A stretch of DNA of 64,000 nucleotides from a virus (IMGVR_UViG_3300021378_000014:17417-81416), one strand, 5' to 3'; positions 8,116 to 18,014 are shown, counted from the stretch's first letter. The notes: generated by a model not told the origin, from the sequence alone. Numbers and translations are program-made.

Positions 8116-9190
8116 AGTTATATTGTTGAAAATCTGAAAAATCTCTATTATTGAATTGATAAAAACCTTCAGATTTAATATAATCTATCAGGTTTTGTGT
8201 TCGTTTAATTCCATGTTTATCTACGTGTTCACTAAAGTCTTTAGCTTTATAATCATAAGTTTCAAACTTACCATTTGTAAAGAAAAGAGCAGGTATGTTT
8301 TGTTTACGTAATTGTACAGCTAGTTTAATACCAGCATAATCAAAATCCATCAAGCTATATATATTACTCCAAATACTACGTAAATATGCAATTTGAATTG
8401 GAGTAAGAATTACACTTTCTGCAGGTACTGCTACAGCTGTAATACCAAAACTATACAAAGACATTACATCTTTAAGAGATTTCGTAATAATTCCAGTATC
8501 AGCTTTTACTACTTGTTTAGTGCCTTGTACTTTATTACTATTAGTAATAAACTTATATTGTTTTCTACGTGGAAAGTATAATTTCCAATGTTCACCTTCA
8601 GTAGTCGTACCTAAATAATAAGCATAACAAGGATCATTCTCAAAGTAATGATAAATAGTGTTATTATTTAGATATGCAACTTGAACAGGAAATACTTGAT
8701 AATAATTAAGTATATCAAGATTTATATTAAATCTATCCCAGTAACAACGATCGGCATAATTCCAATCTCTAGTAAGTATATTAATAAGAGTAAATTCTCT
8801 AGGTTTATTAAAGTTTTTAACAGAAATTAAACCACTAGAACCAACTGTAGTATATTCATGAATTTTAAACTCTTTAGCTACAATGTGTAGAATTTTATTA
8901 AATCCTACTTTATCGTCAGCGTTAATACAGTTTTGATAGCCAACTACATCAAAACAATCTCCTGTAAAATAACCAGCAAAATCATTAAAAGTAATTCTAT
9001 TATCAGCTTTAACTAAAAATCCACAAGTAGGATTTTTATCAGCTCTAAGGGGTGATCTTATTAATTTATTTTTAGTTATACATTCATAAATAATATGAAT
9101 AGAAATACCTAAAAATCTAGCCAATATAGCTTCTTGAGTTATACGATCTAATATATACTCTCTTGTTAACTTTGGTAGTATTCCTATCAT
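8108..9190 (-). CDS. DNA primase with Toprim domain (DnaG-like)
   Basis: About 360 aa, with the start set at MIGILPKL. The upstream in-frame ATG at 9226 lies inside a terminator hairpin and is rejected. The N-terminal region resembles a primase zinc-binding/CHC2-like domain that has lost its Cys ligands (SPLRADKNPTCGFLV...FNDFAGYFTGDCFDVVGY). The middle is the primase core. From ~250 a Toprim-type segment follows (GITAVAVPAESVIL...YSLMDFDYAGIKLAVQLRK) with the acidic DxD-like residues expected for metal binding. It should make RNA primers for the family A polymerase together with the DnaB-like helicase encoded upstream. Confidence 0.75.
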   Translation of the reverse strand: MIGILPKLTREYILDRITQEAILARFLGISIHIIYECITKNKLIRSPLRADKNPTCGFLVKADNRITFNDFAGYFTGDCFDVVGYQNCINADDKVGFNKILHIVAKEFKIHEYTTVGSSGLISVKNFNKPREFTLINILTRDWNYADRCYWDRFNINLDILNYYQVFPVQVAYLNNNTIYHYFENDPCYAYYLGTTTEGEHWKLYFPRRKQYKFITNSNKVQGTKQVVKADTGIITKSLKDVMSLYSFGITAVAVPAESVILTPIQIAYLRSIWSNIYSLMDFDYAGIKLAVQLRKQNIPALFFTNGKFETYDYKAKDFSEHVDKHGIKRTQNLIDYIKSEGFYQFNNRDFSDFQQYNYE

Positions 9191-9210
9191 AAACTCATGT
9201 TTTAAAGTGA

Positions 9211-9243
9211 AAAAAAAAGCCAGCACTAACTGGTAGTGCTGGC
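9211..9243 (-). terminator. Intrinsic terminator
   Basis: A 10 bp stem (GCCAGCACTA / TAGTGCTGGC) with a 5 nt loop. On the minus strand it is followed by nine T residues. It isolates the upstream acidic-tailed protein gene from the primase. Confidence 0.9.
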
Positions 9244-9279
9244 CTCAAAAAACGTTAATAACAAAATGTAATCTATTCT

Positions 9280-10080
9280 TTAGACATCAGGCCACAAATC
9301 ACCAGCTGGCGGTGCACTGGGAATACCCGCAGGTGTACCAGGCAAATTACCAGATGCCGTAGTTTCAGGAACTAATTCGTAAATATCTTTTGGAGACACT
9401 GAAAGAATACTAACTCCACCCTCTTTGATAGCTTCAATACAATTACCAAGGGGCATCTGTAATACGTTAGGACGCTTACCTTGCCCAGCACGTACTAATT
9501 TAATACGAACAGGGATAGCTTTTTCTCCTACTTTATAAACAGGAGTACCTTTACGTAATGTGTTGAACGCATTAGCAATAGCTTCAAAGTAGCCTTTATA
9601 ATAAAGACTAAGTTCATTTACTTCCGTAAATTTATTATCTTCAGTTTGAAGTGTAGCAGCTCCTAAATATTCAGCAGCTTTACCGGGAACAAACGCTTCA
9701 AAGATATGAGCAATACGTTCGTTAAGCATACGGTTTTTGTTGGTAAATTTAGGATCACCAGTTAACAAACTATATACTTGCTCAATATGAATAAAATGAC
9801 CACCATTATCTTGAAATACAAATTCAAGAGTAGTTTGACGGAATTTATCATCTACTTGGTGAAACTCTAATTCAGCTCCTTCAGCTACTTCTACACCATC
9901 AGAAGCAATAGCTCCTCGTTTAACTGCAGTACGTGCAAGTACATTCACTAATTCACATTCTACAAAAGGATGTGGGCGAGTTCCTGCTTTATATTCTCGG
10001 TAATATGTTTCAACGGGAAACGCCACATTAGAGACAGTTTTAGTTTCCTCATTAATACCCATATTTTTAAAATCCAGCAT
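9280..10080 (-). CDS. Abundant acidic-tailed protein; candidate ssDNA-binding protein
   Basis: 266 aa. A globular alpha/beta body (~1-235) is followed by a Pro/Gly/Ala-rich linker and the acidic, aromatic C-terminus DLWPDV. A flexible linker ending in an acidic/hydrophobic tip is the hallmark of phage and bacterial ssDNA-binding proteins, where it recruits replication partners. Codon use resembles that of the major capsid gene and differs from its replication neighbours, suggesting high expression. It has terminators on both sides, so it is effectively monocistronic. No OB-fold signature can be read by eye, so the SSB role is an inference. Confidence 0.5.
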   Translation of the reverse strand: MLDFKNMGINEETKTVSNVAFPVETYYREYKAGTRPHPFVECELVNVLARTAVKRGAIASDGVEVAEGAELEFHQVDDKFRQTTLEFVFQDNGGHFIHIEQVYSLLTGDPKFTNKNRMLNERIAHIFEAFVPGKAAEYLGAATLQTEDNKFTEVNELSLYYKGYFEAIANAFNTLRKGTPVYKVGEKAIPVRIKLVRAGQGKRPNVLQMPLGNCIEAIKEGGVSILSVSPKDIYELVPETTASGNLPGTPAGIPSAPPAGDLWPDV

Positions 10081-10115
10081 AAGTTTAGTATTTAAAATAT
10101 TTGTACTAAATTAAT

Positions 10116-10148
10116 AAAAAAGGGGAGATCTTGCGATAAGACCTCCCC
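10116..10148 (-). terminator. Intrinsic terminator
   Basis: A GC-rich stem (GGGGAG / CTCCCC, extended by TCTT/AAGA) followed on the minus strand by TTTTTT. It lies between the two acidic-tailed protein genes. Confidence 0.85.
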
Positions 10149-10181
10149 AATGACTCAATCAATGATTAGAATTGTCGACGC

Positions 10182-11057
10182 CTACAATTCAGTGTCAAAG
10201 TCGAAATCGGTATCTACAACAGGTGCAACTACAGGCTCAGGTGTAGGTGCGACTACAGGCTCAAGCGTGACTACAGGTGCAGGAGATTCATCACCTGAAA
10301 CTTCTACGTCATCGCTATCACCACCTTTTACGCTTTTTTCCTTAAAGTGGCTATACTTTAACACAAAGAAAGGATTTTCAAGAGCTTCTGCAGTTTCTTC
10401 AACACCAACCCAAACACCAGGCTCACCACTACGGCTAAGCATAGCTACACTTTTAATTTCTGGATTTGCTTTGTTTTCGTCGGTTAACAAAACAATTTCA
10501 CCAGAATTAAGTTCAGCAAGACCGTAAGCTTTAATGGTATCATAAAACTGACTTCCATCAGTAGTACCATTAAGTAATTGCCAAGGATTACGTGAACTGA
10601 ACTGGTAACCACTACCAGTTTTACGAACAAGAGCGCCGTTATTGCCATTATCAGCAAGACCGCGAGCTTCAAGTTCCATACCAATCCACAGTGCTTTTTC
10701 TTCTTCGTAAGCAGCAAGTTCTGCACTACCGGTAGCAAAAGATTGAGGATTAGCCATTTCAAATTCCATAGCAAGAATTTCACTATTAGACAGTTCACCG
10801 ACACCTACAGCGTAAGACATTCCAGTAATTTCTACAGTTACAGGAACACCGGTTACTTGTGGTACTTCTACCACGATCAGGCGTGAACCACTACCAGCTC
10901 CAAGTGCTTTCATCATCCAAGCATTAGCAGAACAGTTACCTTTAGTACTGGTCGTATAAAATTGCGGGAGGATCGTTGCGTCACTACCACCACGGGTATT
11001 TGTAACAGCATCAGAAGCGGCATTAATTTTGTTAAGAAAATCAAGGTTGAAAGACAT
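10182..11057 (-). CDS. Abundant acidic-tailed protein, 291 aa
   Basis: The globular N-terminal ~235 residues are followed by a low-complexity linker rich in Pro, Val, Ala and Glu, then the acidic tip TDFDFDTEL. As with the neighbour at 9280-10080, this tail design is typical of proteins that bind ssDNA and hand over to partners. Codon choice is of the highly expressed type. It has its own terminator downstream and a probable promoter upstream (11101-11112). It may be an SSB or another structural component of the replication centre. I do not recognise the fold. Confidence 0.5.
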   Translation of the reverse strand: MSFNLDFLNKINAASDAVTNTRGGSDATILPQFYTTSTKGNCSANAWMMKALGAGSGSRLIVVEVPQVTGVPVTVEITGMSYAVGVGELSNSEILAMEFEMANPQSFATGSAELAAYEEEKALWIGMELEARGLADNGNNGALVRKTGSGYQFSSRNPWQLLNGTTDGSQFYDTIKAYGLAELNSGEIVLLTDENKANPEIKSVAMLSRSGEPGVWVGVEETAEALENPFFVLKYSHFKEKSVKGGDSDDVEVSGDESPAPVVTLEPVVAPTPEPVVAPVVDTDFDFDTEL

Positions 11058-11100
11058 AGTTTAATAATTAACTAGTTAAAAAAATTGGTTGTTTTCAATG

Positions 11101-11112
11101 ATGTAAAGATAC
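11101..11112 (-). promoter_or_regulatory. Putative promoter -7 box
   Basis: The minus strand reads GTATCTTTACAT, a TAnnTTT-type box, 44 nt before the ATG of the 291 aa gene, in a 104 nt gap that has no coding capacity. A similar box (GTATATTTACAT) precedes the plus-strand block at 29074. Confidence 0.4.
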
Positions 11113-11161
11113 GTCATTGATTTAATAATAAGAAATATTCTTTAAGATTTGACTACTTAAA

Positions 11162-11944
11162 TTAATCTACATTCAAATAGTCTACATCTTCTGTTTTATA
11201 TTCAATGTTAGCTGCATCCATTAGTTCAGTTTTTTCATAAACTCCGAGTAATAAATCATCAGCTATTCTACGTGCGCCTTGTGTATAAGCTCTCCAATAA
11301 ATCATAACTTTTGGACGTTTCTTCCAGTTATCTTTACCAGTAAGATCAGCCATTGCAGCATCACTCCACTTATAAATACCATACTCTATACGTTCATACC
11401 ACTCACCGTTAGGTAATTGCATCCAACGTATAAATTTAATTTTAGTTTCATAATCAATTACTTGACTACGTAGTACAGGTATTCCAGTTTTAGATTCATC
11501 GTTAGCTGCATCGGCAACTTGTTTCATAGTAAAGCAAATATAAAATCTATCAGGATAAGCATCTATATCTTCTTGACTATATACTGTATCTTTAAACTGA
11601 TATTGATAAACAGGTCTATAATCATAAACTAGTTCATCTATAATACTAGCCCTTTGAATCATCGCTTTGATAAGATGAGCATCAGCTCCTACTTTACCTT
11701 GTATATTAGTAAGGTGAGCAATACAATCCATAATTGGAAAATTATGATCTTTTGCCCATAACATACTAGCCATAATACCTTGTTTAGTAGTATGATTACC
11801 AAAGCCAGCTTTAAGTAATTCTTGTGCATATTCACTAAACAGCGCAATATTATCAAAATCTTTAAATTCGTTGTATTTAGCTACGCCATATGTAACAGGA
11901 ACTTTAGCTACAGCTGTTACGCTTTTTTCTACTTCTTCACTCAT
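11162..11944 (-). CDS. recT: RecT-like ssDNA annealing protein
   Basis: 260 aa from the ATG at 11944, which overlaps the stop of the helicase gene as ATGA. This coupling decides the start over the longer ORF from 11986. The pattern fits the RecT family: AQELLKAGFGNHTTKQGIMASMLWA, then NIQGKVGADAHLIKAMI, then the C-terminal signature KKRPKVMIYWRAYTQGARRIADD...GVYEKTEL. RecT proteins anneal complementary ssDNA during phage recombination and normally work with an exonuclease. The PD-(D/E)XK nuclease at 30806 is the obvious candidate partner, although it is encoded on the other strand. Confidence 0.75.
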   Translation of the reverse strand: MSEEVEKSVTAVAKVPVTYGVAKYNEFKDFDNIALFSEYAQELLKAGFGNHTTKQGIMASMLWAKDHNFPIMDCIAHLTNIQGKVGADAHLIKAMIQRASIIDELVYDYRPVYQYQFKDTVYSQEDIDAYPDRFYICFTMKQVADAANDESKTGIPVLRSQVIDYETKIKFIRWMQLPNGEWYERIEYGIYKWSDAAMADLTGKDNWKKRPKVMIYWRAYTQGARRIADDLLLGVYEKTELMDAANIEYKTEDVDYLNVD

Positions 11945-13086
11945 AGCTTGTATTTTTTGTTGTTTAGAGTATGTCCAATACTCCAATTATGAAATTTACC
12001 TTTGTTATATTCTGGATAAGCTGGTAATAAATGACCATTAGCTAAATCATTATATAACCACAATTGACCATCATTATCATATCTTGATTTTATAAGGCCA
12101 AGATGTATAATATTTTGTGTTGTAACTTCACGCGGTCCATATTGCGGTATACCAAGTTTAGATGGCATAAGCATAGTAAAAACAAAATCACTAGCTTGAA
12201 ACAGTTGTCCACCACAATAAATATCACTTTTTAATGGATAATGAAGTCCAGGTTTACTTCTACGTCTATCATCTTCAATTTCATTATTGAATTGATTTAG
12301 TGGAATTACCATTGCTCCAAACACTTCGCGAAGAGAAATAAACATCTTACTTAAATTATTAATAAGTTCAGTATCTGATTTTTCTTTATCTTTAGCTACA
12401 AGTAATGTATGGTCTAATGTTACAATCAACTCTGTTGGTTCAGGATTATTACGTACATATTTATTATACGCAACTTCTACAGTTTTAAATATATCCATAA
12501 CTGTACCAGCGTGATTGAAAAACAATACATTTTTAGTACGCTGTAAATAATTTAAAATAGTAGTGGTAAACCTATGTTCTTCGCTGGTTAATACATTATA
12601 TTCATACACACCGTTACTTATCTTTTTAGCAAAAGAACTGTGCAAGTAGCTGTAATTCATACCAGCATAATCACAAACACTACGCGCTATTTCTTTACCA
12701 GGATTCATTTCAAAACCAAAATGAAGCATACATACTTTAAACGTAGCATCTTTATTTATAGCCGGAAATATGAGTTCTTTCCCAGTAAAAGAAATAGAAG
12801 CTTTAGTTTCAATATGTTTAATAAGTTCTTCATCATTAGTCTCAAAAGGAAGAATTATTTCTTCTGTACTTCTAAAATCATCACGAAGATTATTCAATAA
12901 GAAACTTTTTGCACTGCCACTTGCTCCCGCAATAGTATATATGCTAGCGAACCGCATATATTTCATCATTGCTTTGTTAAGCGGTGTAAATCTAGTAATT
13001 AAACCATTTTGATCACCACTTAACTCCCTAGTTATTTCTCGATTTGCTGTTTTAACAGCACTTGTATATGTAGTGGGAGTTAGCAT
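11941..13086 (-). CDS. DnaB-like replicative helicase
   Basis: 381 aa, RecA-fold ATPase. The Walker A loop IAGASGSAKS lies at ~52-61, the Walker B-like strand LIVTLDHTLLV at ~215-225, and motif H3-like VIPLNQFNNEIEDDRRR around 265. This matches the C-terminal motor domain of DnaB/gp41-type hexameric helicases. The DnaB N-terminal domain is short or absent. It should unwind the fork for the family A polymerase and recruit the primase. Copy 3 of the dispersed hairpin lies inside the gene and is read as SFTGKE. Confidence 0.8.
   Translation of the reverse strand: MLTPTTYTSAVKTANREITRELSGDQNGLITRFTPLNKAMMKYMRFASIYTIAGASGSAKSFLLNNLRDDFRSTEEIILPFETNDEELIKHIETKASISFTGKELIFPAINKDATFKVCMLHFGFEMNPGKEIARSVCDYAGMNYSYLHSSFAKKISNGVYEYNVLTSEEHRFTTTILNYLQRTKNVLFFNHAGTVMDIFKTVEVAYNKYVRNNPEPTELIVTLDHTLLVAKDKEKSDTELINNLSKMFISLREVFGAMVIPLNQFNNEIEDDRRRSKPGLHYPLKSDIYCGGQLFQASDFVFTMLMPSKLGIPQYGPREVTTQNIIHLGLIKSRYDNDGQLWLYNDLANGHLLPAYPEYNKGKFHNWSIGHTLNNKKYKL
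12775..12794 (+). repeat. Dispersed hairpin motif, copy 3
   Basis: TTCTTT, CCCAGTA and AAAGAA form a 6 bp stem with a 7 nt loop. It lies in the helicase gene and is read on the gene strand as SFTGKE. Confidence 0.8.
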
Positions 13087-13089
13087 AGA

Positions 13090-13668
13090 TTAAAAATCTT
13101 GATCATGAACAATATATGTACCTGTTTGATTGTTTTCTAACCTACGTTGTCTAATATCCCACCAACCTTCAGATCGTACAAAGTTTTCAATGTTAACTTT
13201 AATAAGATCATGTCTTTTACCAAAATCAAGGTCTAGTAATATACGATCATGTTCAGCTTTACTGTAATTAATTCGTTGTGCGTAAAGATTACGTACAACT
13301 TCTCTATCACTATTTTTTAACGGGGCGTTACCTCCGTTAATTATAGTAAATCCAGGATAAGCAGCAATAAACTCTTGTCCTGCAATATACGTAGTTATAA
13401 AACTACTTGTAAATTTATCAGTCACTTCGTATCCTAGTTGACCCCCTAATCGAAGCCAACCGTGTTCTATAAGCATCACTTTATCTACTTCAGTAGTTAG
13501 TGATTTTTTATCTCCTATGGTTATACCATGTACTTCAATAAATTGCTTCATTAAAGCAAAGTTTGCTCTATCTTCTTTAGTAATGTAAAGAAAATAAAGC
13601 AAACTAAATTGTCGTTCATTTATCCTATTATTAATAAGATAAGTAGTGTATTCTTTAAAATCTATCAT
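13090..13668 (-). CDS. Hypothetical protein in the replication unit, 192 aa
   Basis: A soluble, mainly helical protein with no recognisable motif. It overlaps the SF2 helicase gene by 4 nt (ATGA type) and ends 3 nt before the DnaB-like helicase. This placement would suit a helicase loader or accessory factor, but no sequence feature confirms that. Confidence 0.6.
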   Translation of the reverse strand: MIDFKEYTTYLINNRINERQFSLLYFLYITKEDRANFALMKQFIEVHGITIGDKKSLTTEVDKVMLIEHGWLRLGGQLGYEVTDKFTSSFITTYIAGQEFIAAYPGFTIINGGNAPLKNSDREVVRNLYAQRINYSKAEHDRILLDLDFGKRHDLIKVNIENFVRSEGWWDIRQRRLENNQTGTYIVHDQDF

Positions 13669-15176
13669 AGTGACAATTTTGTGAAATCTAAATCAGAACT
13701 ACGCCCAGATCCAATTTCTTGTACAGTATTAATCCAATAAATAGTTTCTCCGCTAGATTGTACATTTTGTAATGTACGTTCTTCTTTGCTATTTCTAACG
13801 TACATACATATTATTAAAGCTTTTTTATTTTCTTCTAAAGGATTAATACGAATAGCTCTACCAAGTCGTTGAATAAACTGACTAGGATTAGACGTAAGAG
13901 ATGTAATTATAGCTAAATTAAGTCCAGGCATATTACTACCTTTGTCGAGTGCTGATGCGCTCATGATTACTCTAGCAACACCAGTTAATACAGCTTTAAG
14001 TATTAAGGTTTTTAGTACTTTAGTACCAAATAATTTAACTTCACCGTATTTTTGACTACTTTTAGTAGTATATGTAATATAAGGCCCACTACCAAATAAC
14101 GTAGGACTACCGGCTTCATCTTGACGAAGAGGTCGACTTTCTAAATTACTATGATAAGCTACAGAAACAATACCTTCGTTATTTAATTTAGCTGTTACGT
14201 TATCTGCAAAATCAGTCGATTGACCAAATCCAATAATTCTTGCTTTAGGTATAGCTTTGGCAATATCAATAAATAAATTTATTTTATTACTAGCTTGCCA
14301 TAAAATCTTATTTCTAATTTTAATATAACGAAATAATTCTTTGGCATAACCCATTACAAGATTAGGTGTCCATTGACTTAATACTTTTAATGCATACTCT
14401 TGAGTAGCTTTATTTGCTGGTATAGTACCATCTGCAATTTGAGCTAAATCCGGTCGCCATCCTAAATGACTAGCCCACATAATAGAACATTCATAAGCAC
14501 TATGATCATTACCTTTATCGTCTTTATGTCCAGATAAACATCTAGCAGCAAATTCAAAGTTATTATTAAATTTGCTTAGAGCTTTATCAATTACATCGCT
14601 AGCATGACTATACGCCTGTTCTTCTTCTTCAGTTAAATCAACTCCAAGATTATATATCTCGTAGTTACTAATCCAACCTTTTTCAATAGCCTCTTCTGTT
14701 GTTATTACATCAACAGTTGGATAAAGTTTTACAAATTCAGTATCTCGTTTTTGTTTATCAGCTGGTGTGGCACTAAGCCATAACAACCAATTAAACTTAA
14801 TCCAAGTGCCATTCCAAATATTACTTCTTCCAGCAGCAAAATATTCATCTACTTCATCAAGAATAAGAAGATCACAACTATATTGTAATCCTTTAGCTTG
14901 AAATGCTTGTACAGTATCTACATAAATTCTCCCTCGAAATTCGGGGATAAGTTTATCAATTTCATTACGCCATTGTGTACGTAAATTATCAAATGGTACA
15001 ACTACAATAACTCGAGTATTTGGTTTTTTAAGCAACATTTTACGAGCAGCTACAAATAGCGCTGTAAAAGTTTTCCCAAATCCTGTAGGACATTGAATAC
15101 CGCCTTTACCTTTATGCCATATCCATTTAGTAATTGTTTCCTCTTGCCGAAATAACTTACTTTCATCTATCTTCAT
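13665..15176 (-). CDS. Superfamily 2 DNA helicase (UvsW/DEAD-like)
   Basis: 503 aa with the full SF2 motif order: motif I CPTGFGKT (~29-36), Ia VIVVVPFDNLRTQW, motif II LLILDEVDE, motif III LWLSATPAD, and in the second RecA domain VIMSASALDKGSNMPG and motif VI QFIQRLGRAIRINP. Phage SF2 helicases of this kind remodel forks, R-loops and recombination intermediates (UvsW in T4). The gene overlaps both neighbours by 4 nt, so the run from polymerase to helicase is tightly coupled. Confidence 0.88.
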   Translation of the reverse strand: MKIDESKLFRQEETITKWIWHKGKGGIQCPTGFGKTFTALFVAARKMLLKKPNTRVIVVVPFDNLRTQWRNEIDKLIPEFRGRIYVDTVQAFQAKGLQYSCDLLILDEVDEYFAAGRSNIWNGTWIKFNWLLWLSATPADKQKRDTEFVKLYPTVDVITTEEAIEKGWISNYEIYNLGVDLTEEEEQAYSHASDVIDKALSKFNNNFEFAARCLSGHKDDKGNDHSAYECSIMWASHLGWRPDLAQIADGTIPANKATQEYALKVLSQWTPNLVMGYAKELFRYIKIRNKILWQASNKINLFIDIAKAIPKARIIGFGQSTDFADNVTAKLNNEGIVSVAYHSNLESRPLRQDEAGSPTLFGSGPYITYTTKSSQKYGEVKLFGTKVLKTLILKAVLTGVARVIMSASALDKGSNMPGLNLAIITSLTSNPSQFIQRLGRAIRINPLEENKKALIICMYVRNSKEERTLQNVQSSGETIYWINTVQEIGSGRSSDLDFTKLSL

Positions 15177-15499
15177 AAGTCATAAACTTTAGCGTAATGG
15201 GCAAAATCTTTAACTGGTAAAAACATAGCAATAACATCACGTGGATTATTACAAACTTTTAAATCAGTTATAAGATTACTAACAGTAATTTGTACTTCTT
15301 CTTTAGTAAGGTTATTATAATCTTCGATAAAAATACAAGCATTATGTTTATAATATTGTAAACATATGTGAAAAGTATAATAATCACCGTAACGTTTATT
15401 ATTCCATATACTATACGTAATGGATGTAGTAATATTACTATTATCAAAAATACGATTTAACTCTTTTTGTAACAGTTTTTGTTGCGTTAAACTTAACAT
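15173..15499 (-). CDS. Hypothetical protein, 108 aa
   Basis: A small soluble alpha/beta protein between the DNA polymerase and SF2 helicase genes, overlapping the latter by 4 nt. It begins MLSLTQQKLLQKELNRIF (helix) and then forms a beta-rich part. No motif is recognised. The position implies co-expression with the replisome. Confidence 0.55.
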   Translation of the reverse strand: MLSLTQQKLLQKELNRIFDNSNITTSITYSIWNNKRYGDYYTFHICLQYYKHNACIFIEDYNNLTKEEVQITVSNLITDLKVCNNPRDVIAMFLPVKDFAHYAKVYDL

Positions 15500-15505
15500 C
15501 AGTTT

Positions 15506-17950
15506 TTATTTTGTCCATGTATCTAATACTTCATAATCACATCCCATCTTATAATGTTTAAGATAACGATTAGCAGCATTAGTCATAGTATTTTTAACAA
15601 ATTCAGGATAATTACATTTAATAACATCACCTGTTTCCAGATATTTATCTAAATCTTTGTGTTTAGATATATCTACTGTTTGCAGTACACTTTTATTTGG
15701 TTGTAATTGTTTTTTTACAGTATCATTACACCAATATAAAGTAGGTTTAATTAACGGTTTCTCAAAACGAGAAACTAATTCATCATGTACCATTCCAGGT
15801 ACAGTAGCTTTAATTTGTAAACGTTTAAGTGCATAACTAAGCTCTACTATGCTTTCTTTCATCATATCAGCTTGAGTTCCTTGAAACGGAGCATTAGCAG
15901 CTGCACCACTAACTTCAGAAAGTAATCTCCAACTAGGCTCTTCGTTATTTTTATAACAACGAATAAGCTCTGGAAACCAAATACGACTATTAGTTCTAGT
16001 ATTTAGAACTAAATAACCTTGATTAATTGCTTTTCCTATGTTAGAATCTACAAAAGCAAATGTAGCGGGAATTGCATTTTTAATTGATTGGATGCCAACA
16101 GCACCCTCATCTTTTGATATATTAAGCGTTTGACCAGCTTTATCCGCTTTCATTTGATAAATAGTACCAAATGTCATTGGTTTAAAAGCAGTACGTAAAT
16201 CTTTATTTACGCTTTTATTAATTTCAAACGTTTGAGCATTACGCCAATCTGCTTTAATATCAGTATTTTTTAAACTAAAAGTATCAAGAAGAGCTTTAGC
16301 GTAAGTACTATGTTGTAATTTAAAAAACATAGTAGGATTAGTCCAAATACCGCATTTATAACCAGCGCGATACCAAAATATATCTCTCCATGTAGCTTGC
16401 GCTATTGGACTATGCGCATCATCATTAATAACAGCCCATTCATACAGTTGTTTATCGTGAGCAAAGTCACATACTATTGTAACTTCTGCCCCTGATAGAT
16501 CCGCTGTAAGTACAAATTCATCAGCACTACCGCGAAAACAATTTCTAATACGTTTTTCTCGTGGTATATTTTGTATATTAATTTTATCTGGAAGCATTGT
16601 ACCACCACCAGATTGATAACGTCCTGTTTTAGCAGTATCTGTTCGATATTGTGTATGTATTAAACCTGTAACTTCACTTATTTTAGCCATAAAACCAGCA
16701 CCGTAAGTTTGAAGTTGTTTAGTTACTTTACGATGTTTAATAAGAATACGCAATAAACTGTTACCTTTAGAGTGTGGTAATTCTATTGCCATTGCTTCAA
16801 GAGCACCCTCTTTAGTAGTATATTTACGAGCTTTATCGTCAATACACCATTTTGCTCCACCTTTGAGTGATTTTTTGTAAAATGTAGGTACGTGATATGG
16901 TACTCTACGATCATCAGTCGGTAGTTCAAATTTAAGTCTACCAAATAAATACTTTACTTCATCACTACTACCCCAATTAATAACATTGGTAGATTTAACA
17001 TTCTTATTACTGGGAGAGATGTCATCAAACAGACTATTCTGCGTAAAAGTATAATTACTACGATTATTATCGTATTTTTTTCCTTTTATATATATAGCTT
17101 CATCTTTAGATAAAATAGTATCTCTAAGTCTACGAAACTCTGTATCTAAGTCAATTTCTAATTGAAATTGCTTAGTTTTATTTTCTTCTATCATTGTAAG
17201 CCACTGCTCACAATCAAGATAAAAACCACTAAGTTCCATATCACCAACAGCCCAAGGTTGTTGTCTACCAATTTCATCAATATAAAACTCTAAATTATAC
17301 TTTGCAATGTCATATTTCTGTTGATCATAAATAGCTATTAGCCATTCAATATCTTCAGCTAAATAATTAAGATGTTGAAGTTCAATTGTATATCTATTTT
17401 TAGGTATACCGATAAATTGATCTCTTACATCTTTATCTAGTTCAATTGAATATTTCTTAAATCTACGTTTAAGTAATGCAGCAAGACTAAAACTAAATCC
17501 CATTTGATTACTAACTGATTTACCACAACCTTGCCATATTTTTTGATCAGCGATCATAGTACAATACCAGTTATCAATTATAACATTACAATTATAATTA
17601 AGAATAGTATAATCGTATTTAGCATTATGAGCTACATATTTGATAGTTGGTAAAATAAAAGATTCAATATTGTAAATAGATACAACATCTAATATATAAA
17701 CAATATTTTTATTACCAATACCAAGTAATAATACATCGTTCATTAACGGATCAAGTCCATTGCATTCAGTATCTAATCCTGCAATAGTATTATTTTGATA
17801 CCAATCAAGTATTTCTTTACGTCCAGTATCTTCAGTTACTACTTCTATATTATTTACACTATTAAAGTGCTTATAGCTAGAATTATTAGTTACTAAAATT
17901 ATCTGCTGCCCGGCTTGAACGTCCGAGAAAAGCGGGTCTAAATCGTTCAT
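15506..17950 (-). CDS. DNA polymerase, family A, with 3'-5' exonuclease
   Basis: About 814 aa from MNDLDPLF. The longer ORF start at 18025 runs through a terminator hairpin and is rejected. The exonuclease domain has DTECNGLD (Exo I), YVAHNAKYDY (Exo II) and YLAEDIEWL (Exo III). The polymerase domain has motif A TADLSGAEVTIV (DxSxxE), motif B DLRTAFKPMTFGTIYQM (RxxxKxxxFGxxY) and motif C MVHDELV. This is the replicative polymerase of the phage. Some crAss-like lineages use family A and others family B, so the gene places this phage among the former. Copy 4 of the dispersed hairpin lies at 17001. Confidence 0.95.
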   Translation of the reverse strand: MNDLDPLFSDVQAGQQIILVTNNSSYKHFNSVNNIEVVTEDTGRKEILDWYQNNTIAGLDTECNGLDPLMNDVLLLGIGNKNIVYILDVVSIYNIESFILPTIKYVAHNAKYDYTILNYNCNVIIDNWYCTMIADQKIWQGCGKSVSNQMGFSFSLAALLKRRFKKYSIELDKDVRDQFIGIPKNRYTIELQHLNYLAEDIEWLIAIYDQQKYDIAKYNLEFYIDEIGRQQPWAVGDMELSGFYLDCEQWLTMIEENKTKQFQLEIDLDTEFRRLRDTILSKDEAIYIKGKKYDNNRSNYTFTQNSLFDDISPSNKNVKSTNVINWGSSDEVKYLFGRLKFELPTDDRRVPYHVPTFYKKSLKGGAKWCIDDKARKYTTKEGALEAMAIELPHSKGNSLLRILIKHRKVTKQLQTYGAGFMAKISEVTGLIHTQYRTDTAKTGRYQSGGGTMLPDKINIQNIPREKRIRNCFRGSADEFVLTADLSGAEVTIVCDFAHDKQLYEWAVINDDAHSPIAQATWRDIFWYRAGYKCGIWTNPTMFFKLQHSTYAKALLDTFSLKNTDIKADWRNAQTFEINKSVNKDLRTAFKPMTFGTIYQMKADKAGQTLNISKDEGAVGIQSIKNAIPATFAFVDSNIGKAINQGYLVLNTRTNSRIWFPELIRCYKNNEEPSWRLLSEVSGAAANAPFQGTQADMMKESIVELSYALKRLQIKATVPGMVHDELVSRFEKPLIKPTLYWCNDTVKKQLQPNKSVLQTVDISKHKDLDKYLETGDVIKCNYPEFVKNTMTNAANRYLKHYKMGCDYEVLDTWTK
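17001..17020 (-). repeat. Dispersed hairpin motif, copy 4
   Basis: ATCTCTCCCAGTAATAAGAA on the minus strand, in the DNA polymerase gene, read as ISPSNKN. The arms pair only weakly. Confidence 0.7.
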
Positions 17951-17977
17951 AGCTTGTTTTGAGTTGTTGTATTGAAA

Positions 17978-18014
17978 TAAAAAGGGGTTACTAGTAGTAT
18001 ATACCAGCAACCCC
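17978..18014 (-). terminator. Intrinsic terminator
   Basis: GGGGTT / AACCCC arms, followed on the minus strand by CCCCTTTTTATTT. It ends the unit upstream of the DNA polymerase and shows that the polymerase ORF extension beyond 17950 is not coding. Confidence 0.75.

Noticed and set aside
9191-9226. Longer start for the primase at 9226
   Set aside because: It lies inside the terminator hairpin at 9211-9243.
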